A stretch of 64,000 bases of DNA from Sycobia sp. Sy_11 (Eukaryota; Arthropoda; Insecta; Hymenoptera; Epichrysomallidae). The position numbers were made by a program, and so were the translations under genes. The stretch spans positions 1,302,501 to 1,366,500 of the forward strand of contig JACCIC010000099.1 in NCBI GenBank assembly GCA_018907035.1, read 5' to 3'. Of the stretch, positions 1 through 12,041 are shown one piece after another (positions within the stretch are counted from its first letter, which is position 1; each line of letters starts with the position of its first letter). The notes beneath the pieces are model-generated. The model was not told where the DNA came from, made no database searches, and saw only the letters and a list, made by a program, of their open reading frames with translations.

Positions 1-3000
1 CGTCTATTGAAAGCGCGCTGGCACGCGCGCTAACTACTTCAGATGCAAACATCGTGCTTCAAACGAAAAATCATGCCAATGAAAGCTTCTAAAATAAATG
101 AAATTTTAATTTTTCGATTGAAATAAACATTCATTTGTTTAAAATAAATAAACCTGTATTTTCGTATTCTTAGTGGGTTCTTCATGTGCTCTTATTTTCA
201 TCAGCCTTACCAAGGCTGATGAAAATAATATAAATATAATAATAATATAATACAATGAATGTCCACGCTGGAATAAATAAAAAATTCTAGAAATAATTGA
301 TCAGTCCACTAAATGAAAAAAATTTCTATTAAATGAAATCGATTTTATTTCTTTAATTTTAGGTCTTGAGCTTCTTATAAATATCGAATTGTCCCTAAAA
401 TATACAATTGATGAAATGTTGTGAACCAATACCAGAAGGATGCCTACAGGTGAACCGTTTCCTCTATAATTACACTGGAGTAAAGCTATTACATGTCATT
501 AATCTAGATGGAGACAATGTTGAAAAATAAAGTAAAAAAGTTACAGAAAAAATATACAGAAAAAAATGGTACAAAAATGATTCATGTAGAATCACTCAAA
601 TATGTGCCAATATAGGAGTTTTTACACATTTGCTTGTGTTCTTAATAAATCGAAGTAAATTCACAAAAGCTTCTCTCAAATGCATTGCTAAAATCAAAAA
701 ATATAAGTATAGTATTAAATCTATTGTCAAACCTTGATCTAATATCTTCTGTCGGGAATAGCAAAACTATTTTGGTCGAATGATTTGGTCGTAAAAATGG
801 TGTCAATCTAACGAAAAATTACTAAATATAATCTTGCATCTGCCCGTACATAATTTTCTTCTTGATCTACAAACGAAAGCATGAAATCGATATTGGTAGA
901 AGATATGACTCGCTTACAGAAATAATACAATTTTCTAAAAATAATACGAGCTATTTTCCCGAAGAACATGAAAGACGAATTTCCAATGACCGTTTGTAAA
1001 AGACCAAGAAGTGATTACTATATTTACATAAAGTATTTACGTCATTCAAATACATGTTTCTAAGTAGATCATCCCATTATTCATACCGGCTTCAATTAGG
1101 AAATGAAAGAGACTATAGAATTCGATTCATATCAAATTTATGAATTTTACCTAACCTCTGAAATTTCCGCAAGTTACGGATAACTAGGAGTATATACAAC
1201 GTTCTTGGCGAAACATAGGCCCATGCTGACGGCGCGGGTTATTGAACGCCCAAGCGGTTCACGATTCTAGCAGTATATATAGATATATGTATATACAGAT
1301 TTCCCGACAGTAGTCGTTCTTGTCGATCCCTCCCCCTCCCCATCTCGGCCGTCGTTATATTACTTCCTCGAGACCGCGGATTTTTATGTGAATCTATAAA
1401 TTCTGCGTCGCTCGCCTGTTTCCGATTTTATCTCATGGTCTGGCAAACTGTTTATTGTTTACAGACGACGAATTTATGAAAAAACTTGATAGTTTAAAAA
1501 AAAAAGGCCACGTAGATGTCATACGGGCGTTCATTACATCAAGTTAGAATAGCCAAATAGACAACAAAGAATTACATATATGTATTGTTTCGTTCCCTGC
1601 CACATACACTTTCACCGTGCACGCGCGGTATTTCTGAATGAGCGCATACCGCGCACATCGCGGATACATTTATTCCGGAATTACGGTTCTTTTTTTGTTA
1701 TTTAAATATTCAACTTTTATGGCTCATTATAGCGCGTGGCTAAATTATAAAATCGGCCGCACGTGTATATATGTATAAATATACTATATAACAGCCACCT
1801 CCCAACTGAGAAATTGCAATTTAGATAAGACCCTGGTTCCATTGGGCAGAGCCCCGGCAAAAAGTCCGGTCTAAATGTGAGCTCCAATTACATGATTAAA
1901 CGTTTTCCGGAAATATTTTTTAGTTTACCTAATTATTGTATTTATATATTCTTTCGGTCGCGCAATTTCGTCCCGGGAATAACGGAAGTATTTACTGTTT
2001 ATTAATGTGTAATATAAAGTTAGCAGTAACATGAATTAAGCGCCACTTATTGATGAATTAATCAATTAATTTTTATCATATATATATACCTATATATGCT
2101 CTATTCACTCCATATACTCATTTTGTGGGTAGTCACTGGCACAATTAGTTGTAAATAAAATGATCTTATTTGTCGGCATATTTATAAAAGAGAAAGATGC
2201 GTAAACGACAAGGATCTAAAAATAATACCGAGATTACATTAAATTCTTCAGCAATACGATCCCAATTGGTGTTTTTAAGGAATTGTATTCTCTAAAAATC
2301 TGGCAATGAGAAATCACGACACAAGCGTGATGGTTTTGGACCAGATTGAGAAAACTAGCTTGATTCTTACATCCAAAGCGCGTCTTGAAAAGTTGTAGAA
2401 ACTAACACTCACCTATCCTAAAATGTAATGTCTTCAGACTTAACATTTAATTTAGCAATCGTTTTTAATTAAATTAGATATGTTCACTGTAAGTAGTAAG
2501 TTGGAATCCCTATTTTTGAGATGAGATTAAAAATGATATTTCAAATTAAAATTTGTTACTAAATTTACGCCATGAATTTCCATTCAATGCATATTCCATC
2601 AACATTCGATATACAATAGTAATTGAATGTAAGAGATCCTCGACTTGTCCAGGCATGGATTTCGGAATCATCCGTGTTCGCAACGGATACGCGACAAACT
2701 TATGACAAAGTAATAATTTCTACAATTTCAAAAATCAATATCGATCAAATCCGTCACCCATACGGTCTGTCCTTTCCTCGTCCGTTCGAGTCTTGTTCCT
2801 AAAAATTCGAATTAAGGCTCGCATTACTGTAGCACTTCAATTTCCGTTTATTCTGCTCGTAAGCACGCGTCAATCTTTGACCAGTCACAATTCTTTTAGA
2901 GCATTATCCTTTTGTTCTACCGCAGTGAGAAAAAAGTTATAATAAAAAAAAAATAAAGGTCTATATAAAAAAGGCTGTCGCGCCGTATATTGGCGCACAT

Positions 3001-3200
3001 TTATAGATCCGCTATAAAAAGCAAAGATCAAGCGAGTGGAATATATTGAAAATTGAAAACCTTCAAAAGCAGCACCGAGAGTGCCGCGAGTTCGAGCACT
3101 TCGTGTTTCTAGACTATAAAAGAGCCATAAAATTTGGAGGCGGATTGGAGGGGAACAATGTGCGGCAATCAATTGCCAAGTCTACAACCACCTCAAACGA
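1..3200. other. AT-rich intergenic DNA upstream of the cuticle gene
   Basis: No open frame of convincing length or composition is present on either strand. The stretch is AT-rich with short (AT)n patches near 1275-1300, 1768-1790 and 2082-2100. A perfect 17-bp hairpin sits at 192-228 (separate entry). A TATAAAAG box at 3115-3122 has no matching initiator about 30 bp downstream, so it is not called as a promoter. Composition becomes GC-rich from about 3200. Confidence 0.6.
192..228. repeat. Perfect 17-bp palindromic hairpin
   Basis: The arms 192-208 and 212-228 are exact reverse complements around a 3-nt spacer (ACC). The core reads TCATCAGCCTT / AAGGCTGATGA. It could be a remnant of a foldback element or a structured RNA segment. 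Nothing around it indicates a gene. Confidence 0.7.
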
Positions 3201-3913
3201 CTCGCGGGCCCGTCGCGCCCCGCGCCACAACGAGCCATAAAAATTTCCCGTAAAATATCGTCCGCAGTAACCATAATCTCCGCGGGATAATTCAATACCG
3301 CATCCGGAGATACGTGTGTATACGTGTACGTGCCCGTATGCGCCCATGTACAAGACGACCTACGTCGCACCCGCGCTCCACGGGCCGTCGCCGCGACCTT
3401 GGAGCGCGCGACGCTGCAGTAGCACTGTTCCATGCTCGGCTTCGGGGGCTCTCCTTCGGCAGCGTTCACATGCACAGCCGAGCTCGAGAAACGTATCTAC
3501 GCGATTTGCCTGCGTGCACGCGCGAAAGCGAAACGAGTAGCGCGCAGCGCCTACGATATGCGCATTATGCACGCGTATCTGTATAGGAATGCGTAGCGCG
3601 CGCTGTCGTTCACCCTACTTCGGGGGATAAAAGTGTCAAGTTCCCGCCGACTCGCGTCGGAAAAATTCGGCCTCCCTTTAATGTTCCCACACCTCGTTGC
3701 CTCGACGATATACACAGACACGCCAGCTTCGCATGCGCACACATACACGCGCAGCGCCTCTCGACCACCGCGGCGCCGCCGTCCGCGCGCGCATAGGAGA
3801 AAGACAGGACGGGCGCGCTCTCGCGTCGCGGGCCCGCGGCGCGCGCGAGCAAGAAGGAAAGGGAGAGATCCGCCGCCCCCCTCCCGGCTAATGGCAAAAG
3901 CCCGTCGTATAGG

Positions 3914-3959
3914 TTATAAAGGATCGCGGCCGCTTCCACCCGGGCTGCATTCGCTCAGT
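3914..3959 (+). promoter_or_regulatory. Candidate core promoter (TATA plus initiator) of the cuticle gene
   Basis: TTATAAAG lies at 3914-3921. Two initiator-like sequences follow: GCATTC (A at 3949, 34 bp from the first T of TATAAA) and TCAGT (A at 3957, 42 bp away). The first has nearly canonical TATA-to-start spacing; the second is a better arthropod initiator match. Either gives a leader of about 355-365 nt if no leader intron exists. The surroundings are CpG-rich. No transcript data are available, so the start site is inferred. Confidence 0.35.
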
Positions 3960-4079
3960 GATATTCGACGAGGATCGTTCTCTTCACTTCGCAGCCGGCC
4001 TCGCTCGCATCGGTTGCGCGCAAACACACATACACACGTACGCACAGACGCATACAGGCGCGCATTTATACATATATAT

Positions 4080-4133
4080 ATGTGTGTACACAGAAGGCGC
4101 AATAGAAGCACGCTCGCGCGACGGGAAGTGTAA
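4080..4133 (+). other. Upstream ORF in the presumed 5' leader
   Basis: An ATG at 4080 opens 17 codons ending in TAA at 4131-4133, about 180 nt before the main start at 4311. The peptide is basic (several Arg). It matters only if transcription starts at about 3950 and this part of the leader is not spliced out. Translation cannot be judged from sequence. Confidence 0.3.
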
Positions 4134-4310
4134 TCGTCCCCGTATACCGCCCCCGCCGACGTCTCTCTCCCAGAAGTAGCAGTCGCTCTTTCCCACTGTG
4201 TGAAACAGTGCGTTCTGTTAGTTGAGTTCGCGGGCAGTTCCGATACGCTCGCCTGACTTGGATATATTGAGGATAGACCAAGAGGGGTGCAGACGATCGT
4301 GAAGCACAAC

Positions 4311-4328
4311 ATGAGGATCTTCTTGCTG
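4311..4328 (+). CDS. Cuticular protein, coding exon 1 (start of signal peptide)
   Basis: This exon encodes MRIFLL, the first six residues of a secreted cuticular protein. The ATG at 4311 is preceded by CACAAC, a good insect initiation context with A at -3. The exon ends at a GTAGGT donor (4329). Joined in phase 0 to exon 2 at 42913, it gives MRIFLL-VVPAFLLICAEA, a typical signal peptide with cleavage expected after about Ala18. Splitting the signal peptide after a tiny first exon is common in insect cuticular protein genes (established knowledge). Reading through the donor gives no protein-like sequence. Exon 2 has an ATG at 42907, but it lies within the acceptor region and would remove the basic N-terminal end of the signal. 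The join is inferred from phase, splice sites and signal-peptide logic, not from cDNA. Confidence 0.82.
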
Positions 4329-5142
4329 GTAGGTGGTATTTTTTATAAAAATTTATTATCGCTTTCTATGCCTGTATTCCTTCTGAGAACCTCTCTCGGC
4401 GCGCACACTACGGGAGCAAAGATAAAAGAAGAAGAAACAGAAGAAAAAGCGATTAATTTAGAATTAGTGGACGTGCGATCATGATAAAATTCCCGTTTTT
4501 TCCCATTATCTGTTTTCTTCTATATCGCTAATCATTCGTTCAATTTTACGTTCGGTTTTCTCAAAATTCAGAAATATACCGTCTAAAGCATATATACATA
4601 CATACAGAAATGTAATTGTCGACGTTTCATTCCACGCGATTTGGCAAAATCTATAATTCATCGATAAGTGCAACCCGAGGGGACGAAGTTCCACCAGCGG
4701 CCCCGGCGCAGAATCAGCGATTTACGGACCCTCTTGTATAAGCGCGCGAGGCAAGCGAGTTTAAACAAAAAGCGTTATTCTACGTATATATACGGAGAAA
4801 TAATGGCACCCGCGAAGCGCGGCGGAGCGCAGCGCCGCGCCGTCTCGTACTCCTCGTCGTCTCCGTCGACGATCCTCCACTTTCACGTGAGTGCTCGGGC
4901 CGTTTTTTTTACAATCACCGATGGGATTTCGCGCGAGGCAGGCAGTCGGGCTCTCGAGGCTAATACACGGTGCTAGTCGCACGCGGGGCCTCCGTGCGGC
5001 CGCGGCGTTTCGAGACGCTGCCGTTTTTTTCACCCTGCATGCCCCCTCGGCCGCATCCTCGGATTAGCTTGGCGGAGCGTTCTATCTGCGCTCGCGTGTG
5101 TACGCGCGTTCGGGTTGCTTTTTCGCATATACATGTATGCAT

Positions 5143-5163
5143 GTATATATATATATATATATG

Positions 5164-5230
<67 letters not shown>
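5143..5230. repeat. (AT)n microsatellite with ATGT interruptions
   Basis: About 85 bp of alternating A and T with two TATG interruptions at 5161-5168. Open frames over it on both strands are repeats of Ile-Tyr and are artefacts. Confidence 0.95.
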
Positions 5231-5232
<2 letters not shown>

Positions 5233-6235
5233 GTACACTTGCTATATATATACGGTTAACATTGTGCCGAGTCACCTGTACTGTACCCGCGTCGAGCGCG
5301 CTTATGCAAACCCATCAGCGCGCCACGAGAGGGGATTTGCGAAATTTTCAGCTAAAATAGCGGGACGCGAGCGCGCGCGCGTGCAGCTGCCGATTTTTCC
5401 CGAGCGTAGAGCGCGCGCGAGAGCGCTCGTACGATAATTACCGGGACTCGCGGGTGTTTTGCGTGGAAACGAGACCCCCTCCCCCCTTCCTCCAACACCC
5501 GCCATCGGCGGATGGCGATCGCTCGTCCCCCGGGTTATTTATCGTCAATACCCCGATATACGGGTTAACTTAACGAGCTTCCAATTTTCAGCGGCGGCCG
5601 ATCGTTTCTGGTCGAGGACTGCGCAGGTTTCGTTTTTTCGTCTTTCCTGCTTCTTTTTTTACCTTAAGTATCGCTCGGGGCCGCAGAACGTTGCCGCAAA
5701 TATATTCCATTTCGAAGCCTATTATATGCGCAATATGCGCATTCGCAGTGCATTATAGTTTTAATTTAGTGGTTCCAGGTCCGTAGAGATTATCCAAATT
5801 TACGTATAGAAAATTTCGTAAAGAGTCAACGTAACAAATTACTTAATTCTGTATAAGCTGATCTTATTTTTTTCTTACGTAATAATTATGGAAATTTGGC
5901 CGAGGCTCTCGAGCCTAGAATTGCAGGATTTAATTATTTCAAATTCTAAATTCTCCGTGTACAGGTTTCATTTTATGCAATTAAAGAAAACTGCAGAATT
6001 TCAAATCTTTTGAAAATGTCCAATTGTCGAAGCACACAAAATTCGAAATTATTGGAGTACAATTATGACAAAACTAAGGACTGTCGATCACTTCGACTGG
6101 CTAAAAAATATTACGAAAAATCTACAAGAACGAAACCAAAGAAATAAACATAAATCGAGTAAGCCCTCAAAATCGGATTGTCTCCTCGGTGCGCGCAGAA
6201 ACCAATTCCTCAAACCTACATACGTCTATGTCTAC

Positions 6236-6238
<3 letters not shown>

Positions 6239-6293
<55 letters not shown>
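6239..6293. repeat. (TC)27 microsatellite
   Basis: A pure TC run of about 55 bp followed by TGTATATG and a CG/CA-rich stretch. GAGA-type repeats can bind GAGA factor in insects; that role here is inference. Confidence 0.95.
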
Positions 6294-6297
<4 letters not shown>

Positions 6298-6763
6298 ATG
6301 TGTGCGCGCGCACATGTATGCGTGTATGTATATATGTATATATGCGCATACATGTATGTATATATGTTTATATGCGATTTCTGCGGGTTTTGCGCAATTT
6401 TTTGCACTCCCAACAAAAACGACGGCGGCGAAGTAAGTGATTTACTCTCCGACGCGAGGTGGACGAGGGGGATTCTAAGGACGGGAGGGGAGGAGGGGCA
6501 ACAACGAAAGTCTCTTAACGAACCGAGAGGCGCGCTGCTCGTTCCCCTGACGATGCGCCGCGCGCCGCGCGAGGCCCGCGAGCTCCACGAGCGCGCGCGT
6601 ACGAGCGGCTGCGAAATTAGCATGCGAGTGGATGAGCCTGGCAATGATCCATTAAGCGGCCGCACCGCCGCGCGTGCGGGTTCTCGCCAAAGCGGATAAT
6701 AATCTCTCTGGGAGGCCGCTGGAGTGGGGCTGGGTGCGATGGGATTGTCTGGATGGGAAACGT

Positions 6764-6773
6764 ACATATATAC

Positions 6774-6820
<47 letters not shown>
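6764..6820. repeat. (TA)20 microsatellite with imperfect start
   Basis: A pure TA run at 6781-6820 preceded by TACATATA units from 6764. Confidence 0.95.
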
Positions 6821-6823
<3 letters not shown>

Positions 6824-7136
6824 ACACTCGCTCGTTTAAGACGTGTGCACGAAGATCGCCCCGCGAGCGAGGTGAAAACGGCGAATCGCGGGCGCGAGCC
6901 TTGAATATTATTATGCCCGCGCGGCTGGTGCGTGCCGCGGAGAAGAGCCATGCGAAGGCGCAATTTTTTCGGCCCAGCGAGAAAGTTCTCATTTGGCGTA
7001 GGCCTTCGTGGGCAGCGCGACGCGGCGCTTCAAATTTTAACCTCGATCACGAATGCCTTTTAACCTTTTCAACGCGTCCGCAGACTGGCATGATCAATGC
7101 ACAGGATTGTTGCATTGAATTCCAAACAAAGCTTAC

Positions 7137-7139
<3 letters not shown>

Positions 7140-7181
<42 letters not shown>
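7140..7181. repeat. (TA)21 microsatellite
   Basis: A pure alternating run marking the boundary from a GC-rich block (6440-7080) to AT-rich DNA. Confidence 0.95.
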
Positions 7182-7186
<5 letters not shown>

Positions 7187-8500
7187 TTAACAAGATGATA
7201 GAATATTTTATAACTTAAAGTAACTCATTTTAACTTAACTTGTTATGACGTAATTTCACAGGAATTAATAGAGTAATAAATCCCATATAAATTATAAGTT
7301 GTATCTTCGCGCTGTTGCATAGGAAAACATTCACGATTGTTGAATCTCACAACTGCTGTCCTCATTCGTCTAAATAGTTACTTGGAATTATTTTTGCTAT
7401 TATTCGATTCTGCTTCGGATCCCCGGTACCCTTTTACCTCATATATATATATATATAAGATTACAAAAAAGTACAATTTATTAGGAACTATACAATAACT
7501 GATCATACAAACTTAAATAAAACATGCTGCATTATGCACTCGAATGTGATTTCGTCTGAATCATAACTGAGCAGCAGAACAACAACAATAATAATTCGTC
7601 CTTTACTAATGCAAGGCAAAATGAAATTGTGTAAGATATTGGTATCGGAAATTACTGTCAATTGAATTCTTGTCTATGTGAGTCTTGTTGTGAAAGTATT
7701 GCTTTTACTTGTGAAAATTGGGTGAATATTTCGTAAAACAGCATACAAACATTCATCACGAGAGGTAGAATATATTGGAATAAATAATAGTTTTTCATTT
7801 ACAGACAATTACAATAAAATTACGTAATTATAAAAACTATAATCAGGCACATAAAATATAAAATATAAAAAATTTCTTAAAATCATGAGAAGGAATGTGG
7901 TCTTTTTATGTTTCCAATGCGAGTACCAAAATTTTACCATATTACAATAATTTATATCAATTTACCATAAATTTTGATTTAGTTGCGTATATAATTATGT
8001 CTTAGCGTGATATGTTTATTGATACGTTCGATTCACATTTCAGAAAAAAAAGTTGTTTAAAAAATAAAATGACTGTAGGTCAGTTAATTATGAGGTTTTT
8101 GGAATTGCTGATGACGAATAACAGATCATTTTAAATATGTAATGTATTACATATTTAAAACAATATATGGTAGCAATTCCGAAATTCTAACGTACATTAC
8201 CTAGAAAACGAACTGACGTCCCATATTCTCGCGTCTTCGATTTTCTTTACATATTTTCAATAAGTTTTTATCTAGGTTTTTGTTTAGAATTTCGATACAA
8301 AACCGGACAATACCTCAAAATAAGTCTAGATTATTGATAACTCTCTAACAAAAATCACAATGTTGCGGGTCGATGACACTTTGTCGTGATTCGGCACGCA
8401 ATCTCGTCGTTACACCCTATTACTCATCATGCGCATGATCATTATCGCGAGCTTTACGCAATCGATCAAGGAAGGAAGAGGCAAGAATATGCGATCTTAC
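7182..8500. other. AT-rich intron DNA without genes
   Basis: No open frame above background is present. A short (AT)n occurs at 7441-7456, and a nested palindrome lies at 8101-8180 (separate entry). Confidence 0.6.
8101..8180. repeat. Nested palindrome, possible MITE remnant or hairpin
   Basis: The centre 8129-8160 is a 32-bp palindrome (TTTTAAATATGTAAT and its complement, one mismatch). Outer arms GGAATTGCT (8101-8109) and AGCAATTCC (8172-8180) are exact reverse complements at similar distances from the centre. The arrangement suggests an old foldback element; no related copy was noticed in the window. Confidence 0.55.
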
Positions 8501-8514
8501 TCGCTCGATTTATT

Positions 8515-8518
<4 letters not shown>

Positions 8519-8557
<39 letters not shown>
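8519..8557. repeat. (TC)19 microsatellite
   Basis: A pure run followed by TGTCTGTC. It lies at the left edge of a small CG-rich block (8560-8900). Confidence 0.95.
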
Positions 8558-8561
<4 letters not shown>

Positions 8562-8989
8562 GTCTGGTCGTGGCACAACGGCGGCGCATCACATCCGCGC
8601 GTCTTTCGTGGTTTTCGCGTGCGAACTTCTCATATACACGCGTGTCTTTGCCTGCGTCGCTGTGTAGACGTACGCGCCACTACGACGTCTCTAGTAGTTC
8701 GTCGGATGCGCCTCTGTTTGCGCGCACATCGTGCACTTACGCACGCGCTCGCGTTCTTTCGCAAGGTCTTGAGCTGCCTCCCTTCCGAAACGCAACGTGA
8801 GATCCCGCGACGCCAGTGCACGGTTTCGTCATATACGCGCGATCTGTTCTCGAAATTCAACGCGTCACGTGATATGTATTATAACACGCGCGCGCGTGCA
8901 CGCACTGACCGTTATGTTAATTGGGTCGCATACTTTAGCATTCCATTTGTTCGGTATAATTTTCGTTGTAATTTTTGTTTAAGCAGTCA

Positions 8990-9860
8990 TTAGATATATG
9001 TTGAAATCAAAGGGAACTACGATCTGATTATTTAGTTATCAGCTATTCAATATACGACAGAGCGAACGCACAGATGAACCGTTTAAATAGATTTATTGAA
9101 ATTGACGAATTGCCAAAGATTCTGTTCTCATATTCTTCATTTGTGAAAGATTATAATATGCATAAAAATATATATTATGTATTTTAAACAGCGTTTAGTA
9201 TGCCGTAACTAATTATTCCATCTACACTGGCTGTTGCATATTATTAAGCCAAAAATTTAATGCCGATATGTAAATCGTTTATGTAACTTGAGAAAAAATG
9301 GCATATTTATTTAATTCATGAACATAAATTTTTTAAATTTCTAAACTTAATTTCATAATTTTGTAGTTTCAAATAAAAATGCCATTTAATTACGTAAAGA
9401 TATATACATAAGCATATTATACGGAGTAAATGTTATAATTTTACTAATATAACGTACATGTTTTTTACCGTAACTTCGTTTTACTTATACCGTAATGATC
9501 GAATAACATGGCATTTATAGCTTCGATTGTATGGCTGAGAAGGACAAAGTAAATTCTTAAATAATAATAAATTGCTCATTTCCTCATACTCGCGGAGCTG
9601 CAATAAAAGAGAACGTCGTTTATTTGGCTAATAACCGATAGAATTTTCGTGACAAAATTATATTAGAGAAAAGTGTCGTGCATGAAAATGTAAAGGAGAA
9701 CAACATTCCCGCGCTCACCTCTACTACACACTATTACACGAATTAAAACCTCTCTAAAAATAAAAATGAAAAAAGAATAGACGGATATATAGGTCCCATT
9801 GTGCTTCGTGTTGCGCTTGTCTGGTCGTTCGGAATGATAGGAAAGTACTTTCCACGCAAG
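8990..9860. other. AT-rich intron DNA without genes
   Basis: Nothing recognisable on either strand. The longest frame (minus, 9663-9929) has no ATG at its start and no motif. Confidence 0.55.
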
Positions 9861-10074
9861 GAAAGTTGTCGCCTGCGAGCGCGCTAAAAGTGTCCCCGCG
9901 CGTTTCTTTTTACGAGAGAGCTCCGGCACGAGGAGGAAGACGACGGGTGGGGGGAGGGGGTTGCTCGCAGAAACGCGTTGTAAAGCGTCGAGAACGACAC
10001 CGCAGGTACGTGACCGGCCGCGACTCGTTGCATAATCGCCGCTCCTGTCCCACTTTTTAACCTACGTCTCTGTC

Positions 10075-10075
10075 G

Positions 10076-10127
<52 letters not shown>
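10075..10127. repeat. (TC)n microsatellite
   Basis: About 50 bp of TC with one TT interruption near 10090, followed by ATCTATCT. Confidence 0.9.
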
Positions 10128-10129
<2 letters not shown>

Positions 10130-10134
<5 letters not shown>

Positions 10135-10845
10135 TTCTCTGTCATTTTCATTTTAGCTCGTTTACTTGCCCCTCCTTTACTCCGATGCATTTGAAAAAGG
10201 ATGACGTAAAGTCGAGCAAAGAAATTAAGGCGAGAAAATTCTGCGCAAAACTGAAATGTTCATTGATTGTTAATTATCGCATGGTACATTGGTATAACTC
10301 ACATGAAACCCAAAACAGTTTAATGCTATTAATACAATAGACTTAATTAATAGTCACATAATAGAAGATTTCTGAAATTCTAAAACTCTGAAAGAATTTA
10401 GAAAAATACTCCAAATAGCATGCATTTCTAATCCTCATAGTCCTAAAGCTTATATTCAAAATGAAAATATAGATGTCATTTTTTTATTAAACAGGATAGA
10501 ACATTATTCAAATTGTAATTGTTTAAACACATATAAAGTTATTAATATTTTATATCAGTCATTTTTCTGAAAACCCAGACCATTGTAATTAGTAGGATCG
10601 TATTAGTTCCCTACGGAATAGGTGGAGTATTTCGATCATGTATTAGTATTTTATTAATGCTTTTTAAGATTTTTGGTCTCTTTACTGATGTATATGAAAA
10701 AAGTAAAAGGAAAAATTCAAGTAAAGTATAATATCGTAGACCCTCGGCTCACAGAGAGGACGAGTTATCGAGCAAAGTTCACGCCTTAATTGTGTTGACT
10801 GGATGCGCATACAAAATCAAAATGCGACGTTGTAAAAGATTTCGT
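10130..10845. other. Mostly AT-rich intron DNA without genes
   Basis: No open frame or repeat family is recognised. Stop codons are dense in all frames. Confidence 0.55.
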
Positions 10846-10847
<2 letters not shown>

Positions 10848-10887
<40 letters not shown>

Positions 10888-11074
10888 TATAAACGCAGAC
10901 TAATCCCCGGTTATTCAACCGCGCGGAATGCTCGGGAGCGCGCGGCACAGGCCGCCCGTTTAAATAAATAACGTAAAATTATACGAAGGAAAAGGGGAAA
11001 TCGCGCCGCGCGGGTCGCCGCGCGCACGAACGTATACGCGCGAATCGCGCGCGATCGTTCGAATGTGCGGCTAA

Positions 11075-11127
<53 letters not shown>
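10848..11127. repeat. Two (AT)n tracts flanking a 195-bp CG-rich island
   Basis: Tracts at 10848-10880 and 11078-11127 bracket a CpG-dense stretch with many CGCG motifs. The pattern of AT microsatellites at the edges of CG-rich islands recurs through the intron. Confidence 0.85.
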
Positions 11128-11128
<1 letters not shown>

Positions 11129-11344
11129 GTGCGCAGCGTGCGAACGCGCTCCCCCGGAGCAGCGCTCTCGCGGGTCTTTGTCATTGAATTAAAAATGTCA
11201 ATTATGGCAGGCTGAGAACCCGCGTGGAGTTTTTACATAAGCCCCGCGTGGCTCTCTCGCTCTATATATAGTATATACATATAAATGTTAATTAGGCCGA
11301 TTCGCATTATTACATGATCAATCCGCAATTAGTTTACCATATAA

Positions 11345-12009
11345 ATGGCAACAATTACTTTTTATCTTTCCCTGCACATTCCACGAAGGAAAAGTGCCAA
11401 ACACTTTTCTAAAATATATTATCAAAAACACGTAAAAGGCTTGACTTTTATTTTCGCTTCCTTGTGCCTAAATATATATGCGCATACTTCGTATATGTAT
11501 AATAATAAGAATAATAATAACACTTTGTCCTAACGATACGCGAGCGGCGATTGTCGAGCCGCGGTTACACTCTGGTAACGGTCAATAATATTAAAATCAA
11601 TAAGTTACCTAATCCTTATAGAAAGTCGTGTATTTATCCACCAATCGGACTTTTCATCTAAAATATGTTTGCTTATATATGTCGGCTGCTTTTATCTTCA
11701 TGGTGCAGGAGTGAGAGAGCAGGCATAGAGGAAGTATAATATAGAGGTCCACCATGGAGGTCCGACCCCCCGTGCACTTTCTACATATACGCGGGAAAAA
11801 ATTTTGCCGACTCTCGTTAGTCCTTTTAAGAATCCATCCATCCATTCGCGGATTATCTCCCTGAGCGAGCTCGATACATATACACCGATCTCGCCGAGCT
11901 TCGACGCTGTGCCCGGAGGTATTTTTCTACAGTGTCGCATACGTGCGCACTTGTAACACCGGTTTCTCCGGTTGATCCCTATACCCGCGATGGATACTCG
12001 CGCGTTTGC

Positions 12010-12041
<32 letters not shown>

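Larger units (their letters stand above)
3200..5700. other. CpG-rich island spanning promoter, first exon and start of intron 1
   Basis: A 2.5-kb GC- and CpG-rich stretch contains many CGCG runs, unlike the AT-rich DNA before 2900 and after 5760. It contains the candidate promoter and first coding exon. Several overlapping open frames occur on both strands, as expected where stop codons are scarce. None has a recognisable domain, and they are not called as genes. Confidence 0.55.

Noticed and set aside
3113..3150. Strong TATAAAAG box as a promoter
   Set aside because: No initiator at the expected distance and no plausible transcript start near it; the box at 3915 is better placed for the gene.
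4960..5437. Frames of 80-155 codons with Ile-Tyr runs
   Set aside because: They are translations of the (AT)n microsatellite and its flanks; the same applies at 6189-6440, 14086-14287, 33269-33796 and 54995-55312.
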